DNA of 64,000 nucleotides from assembly GCA_002099365.1 (NCBI GenBank), contig MSED01000013.1, positions 930,001 through 994,000 on the forward strand. The letters are read 5' to 3'. Source of the DNA: Phialophora verrucosa (Eukaryota; Ascomycota; Eurotiomycetes; Chaetothyriales; Herpotrichiellaceae). A program made the position numbers and the translations under genes. The notes under the pieces were generated by a model. The model saw nothing but the letters and a program-made list of their open reading frames with translations. It had not been told where the DNA came from and ran no database searches. This document shows positions 62,143-64,000 of this stretch, one piece after another. Positions within the stretch are counted from its first letter, which is position 1; the number at the start of each line of letters is the position of its first letter.

Positions 62143-64000
62143 ATGGCCGAGGCCGGTTTCAAGCAATTGATTGCGACTCTCCTCCGCCAAACGAGGCCAC
62201 AATCATTTCGCCACTCCAAACCTCCACGATATCCTCAGCGCCAGCTATCTACAACGGCCGATGCACCTTTGCGGCGTCCCGAACCAGAGTTGCCCCAATG
62301 GCAGGCACACAGAGTCGAATCTGGCCCTCGACCTGAAAGTGATCCGGGATCTGAGGCGAAGCGGCCTCGCCTGGACAAACTTCGAGCCGAGAAGGAACCG
62401 CGACAATTCTCCTCCTTTCTGACCGACAACTACTCCCGCCAACATAATTACCTGCGAATATCCATCACCGAAAGATGTAACCTACGATGTCTCTATTGTA
62501 TGCCCGAAGAAGGCATCCAGCTCTCACCCTCAGCTCATCTGCTGACGACGCCCGAAATCGTATATCTTGCGGAACTGTTTGTTAACCAGGGCGTGGATAA
62601 GATCCGGTTAACAGGAGGAGAGCCTACGGTTCGAAAAGACATTGTGGATCTCATGCATCAAATCGGGAAATTGAGGAGTAACGGTCTAAAAGAACTATGC
62701 ATAACAACGAATGGCATATCCTTACATCGCAAGCTGGACTCGATGGTTGAGTCCGGGCTGACGGGCATCAATTTGAGCTTGGATACACTCGACCCTTATC
62801 AGTTCGCGATCATGACGCGGAGAAACGGTCACGAGGCGGTAATGAAATCTATTAATCGGATACTCGAAATGAACAAGCTGGGCGCCGGCATCAAGCTGAA
62901 AATCAACTGTGTGGTAATGCGCGGCCTCAACGAACGCGAAATTTTGCCCTTTGTGGAACTTGGCCGGGACCAAGAAGTGGAGGTTCGCTTCATCGAATAC
63001 ATGCCCTTCGACGGGAACAAGTGGTCGGAGAAGAAAATGATGAGCTTTGGAGAGATGCTGGCTCTAATCCGCCAGAAATATCCCCAAGTCGAGAAGGTCC
63101 AGGACCACAAGAATGACACCAGCAAGACGTACCAGGTTCCCGGTTTCGCTGGTCGAATCGGATTCATTACGAGCATGACGCACAATTTCTGTGGCACATG
63201 CAATCGGCTTCGAATCACCTCGGACGGTAATCTGAAGGTGTGTCTTTTCGGAAACGCCGAAGTCTCCCTTCGTGACATTCTACGCGAGTCGAACGATGGC
63301 AAGCCCATTGATGCGGAAGCCATGGAAGCGATCCGCCAGCTGGAAATGGACCGTCGTCAGCAGCTAAGCGGAAGCACTGGCGTACTGGGAGTCTCTGAAA
63401 AGGAAGCCAAACTGCTTGATGTAATCGGCATGGCGGTGAAGCGCAAAGAAGAGAAGCATGCTGGCATTGGCGACCTGGAAAACATGAAAAACAGGCCAAT
63501 GATCCTCATCGGTGGGTAAGCCTTAACGTTCTAATCTATCCTCCCAGGTTTTCACGCAGTCATGACGGAAAGGGCCATGTGGCAATGTATACGATGTCAT
63601 TGAATATAGATCTACTGTGAACGTACATCTGCCTCACATCTGCTTTTGCTATGTTCAAGGCACGCGTTTGGTCAGTGATCCCGCTGACTTTGGTTTTCTT
63701 GTAGATGATGCTCCCGTCACCCAGCGACCTCCGGCCTCTTCATGCAAGACAGCACTCCCAAGCCACGTCAGCCCAATCTCTACCTTCCGCCAGCCTCTCA
63801 TACCAGCGCACTTGCTACATCCCTCCGTTTCCCCTCCTTCGTGGTCTCAAACGCGCTGTTTTTCCTCGCTCTTTCCGGTTTTACCCGCCGGATTCAGAAA
63901 GTTCAGTAATTCCAGTTCGTTGGCGCGAGCACGATTGAGGTATAATGCGTTTCGATATGTTCACGGCCAACCTACACATCGTCATGTCCCTACCATGTTG
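62143..64000 (+). CDS. cnxABC: Molybdenum cofactor biosynthesis MoaA/MOCS1A, probable cnxABC-type fusion (3' truncated)
   Basis: Radical-SAM GTP 3',8-cyclase, first step of molybdopterin synthesis, probably mitochondrial: the first ~50 residues are Arg/Ser/Gln-rich with few acids. The first exon frame is 62143-63519. Motifs: RISITERCNLRCLYCMPEEG (~111, CxxxCxxC for the SAM cluster), RLTGGEPTVRKD, CITTNGISL, SLDTLDPYQFAIMTRR, RFIEYMPFDG, SMTHNFCGTCNRLRIT and LKVCLFG (~349, second Fe-S cluster). It ends MKNRPMILIGG-stop, the Gly-Gly end known from MOCS1A. The same bases hold two donors (63512 GTGGGT, 63516 GTAAGC). An acceptor at 63701-63704 (TTGTAG) joined to the first donor is in phase with a frame open to base 64000, presumably the linker to a MoaC domain beyond the window. 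Fungal cnxABC genes fuse MoaA and MoaC; the MoaC half is not visible here. Confidence 0.9.

Noticed and set aside
1..64000. tRNA genes, rRNA, CRISPR arrays, transposons
   Set aside because: I looked for T-loop-like GGTTCRA patterns, long terminal or inverted repeats, reverse-transcriptase or transposase motifs and regularly spaced repeats by eye and found none convincing; a covariance or repeat search would be decisive.

Overview
This window is nuclear DNA of a filamentous ascomycete (Pezizomycotina). The coding sequences are split by short introns, mostly 40-150 nt, with GTRAGT-like donors and CAG/TAG acceptors. Genes are dense and lie on both strands. Several families are fungal-specific: a Zn2Cys6 regulator with a Fungal_trans_2-like domain, a LAMMER kinase, Ecm14, and a fused MoaA/MoaC-type molybdenum cofactor gene. 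An affinity to Eurotiomycetes/Chaetothyriales is only an impression; no marker was compared. No tRNA, rRNA, CRISPR array or recognisable transposon was found.

Layout, left to right. 1-1890: 3' part of a coiled-coil protein of unknown function (+). 2607-5183: zinc-cluster transcription factor (+). 5990-6826: glutathione S-transferase (+). 7496-8763: adenine deaminase (-). 9781-12717: LCAT/PDAT-like lipase (-). 12718-15344: nothing recognisable. 15345-17563: Pro/Ser/Gln-rich hypothetical protein (+). 18851-20997: LAMMER dual-specificity kinase (-). 22526-24283: TAF4 (-), divergent from the cleavage/polyadenylation nuclease Ysh1 (24915-27840, +). 28522-30012: short-chain dehydrogenase (+). 31486-34366: importin beta (-), with a second open frame directly behind it. 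35090-37686: APC4 (-). 38368-40363: CBM48-like protein (-). 42468-44213: Ecm14 (-). 44841-45569: TCTP (-), divergent from sphinganine C4-hydroxylase Sur2 (46195-47526, +). 48260-50722: large disordered protein (+). 51696-52148: small secreted repeat protein (-). 53660-54082: small coiled-coil protein (-). 55152-58697: long-form tRNase Z (-). 59147-60866: bZIP factor (-). 62143 to the right edge: cnxABC/MOCS1-type gene (+).

Most genes are housekeeping: transcription and RNA processing (TAF4, Ysh1, tRNase Z), nuclear import, the cell cycle (APC4, LAMMER kinase), lipids (Sur2, LCAT-like), purine salvage and molybdenum cofactor. They do not form a visible pathway cluster. Exon boundaries were set by hand from splice signals, reading phase and family motifs.

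Points that most deserve a second look: (1) the MOCS1A frame ends in Gly-Gly-stop and that stop lies inside two overlapping 5' splice sites, one of which joins in phase to an exon open to the window edge; (2) an importin-beta stop codon overlaps an ATG (ATGA) that opens a 227-codon frame; (3) a Tyr-rich secreted protein carries an internal duplication and dibasic Kex2-type sites; (4) the zinc cluster has irregular cysteine spacing with no canonical intron to repair it; (5) the Pro-rich gene at 15345 has an alternative spliced end encoding a membrane anchor.
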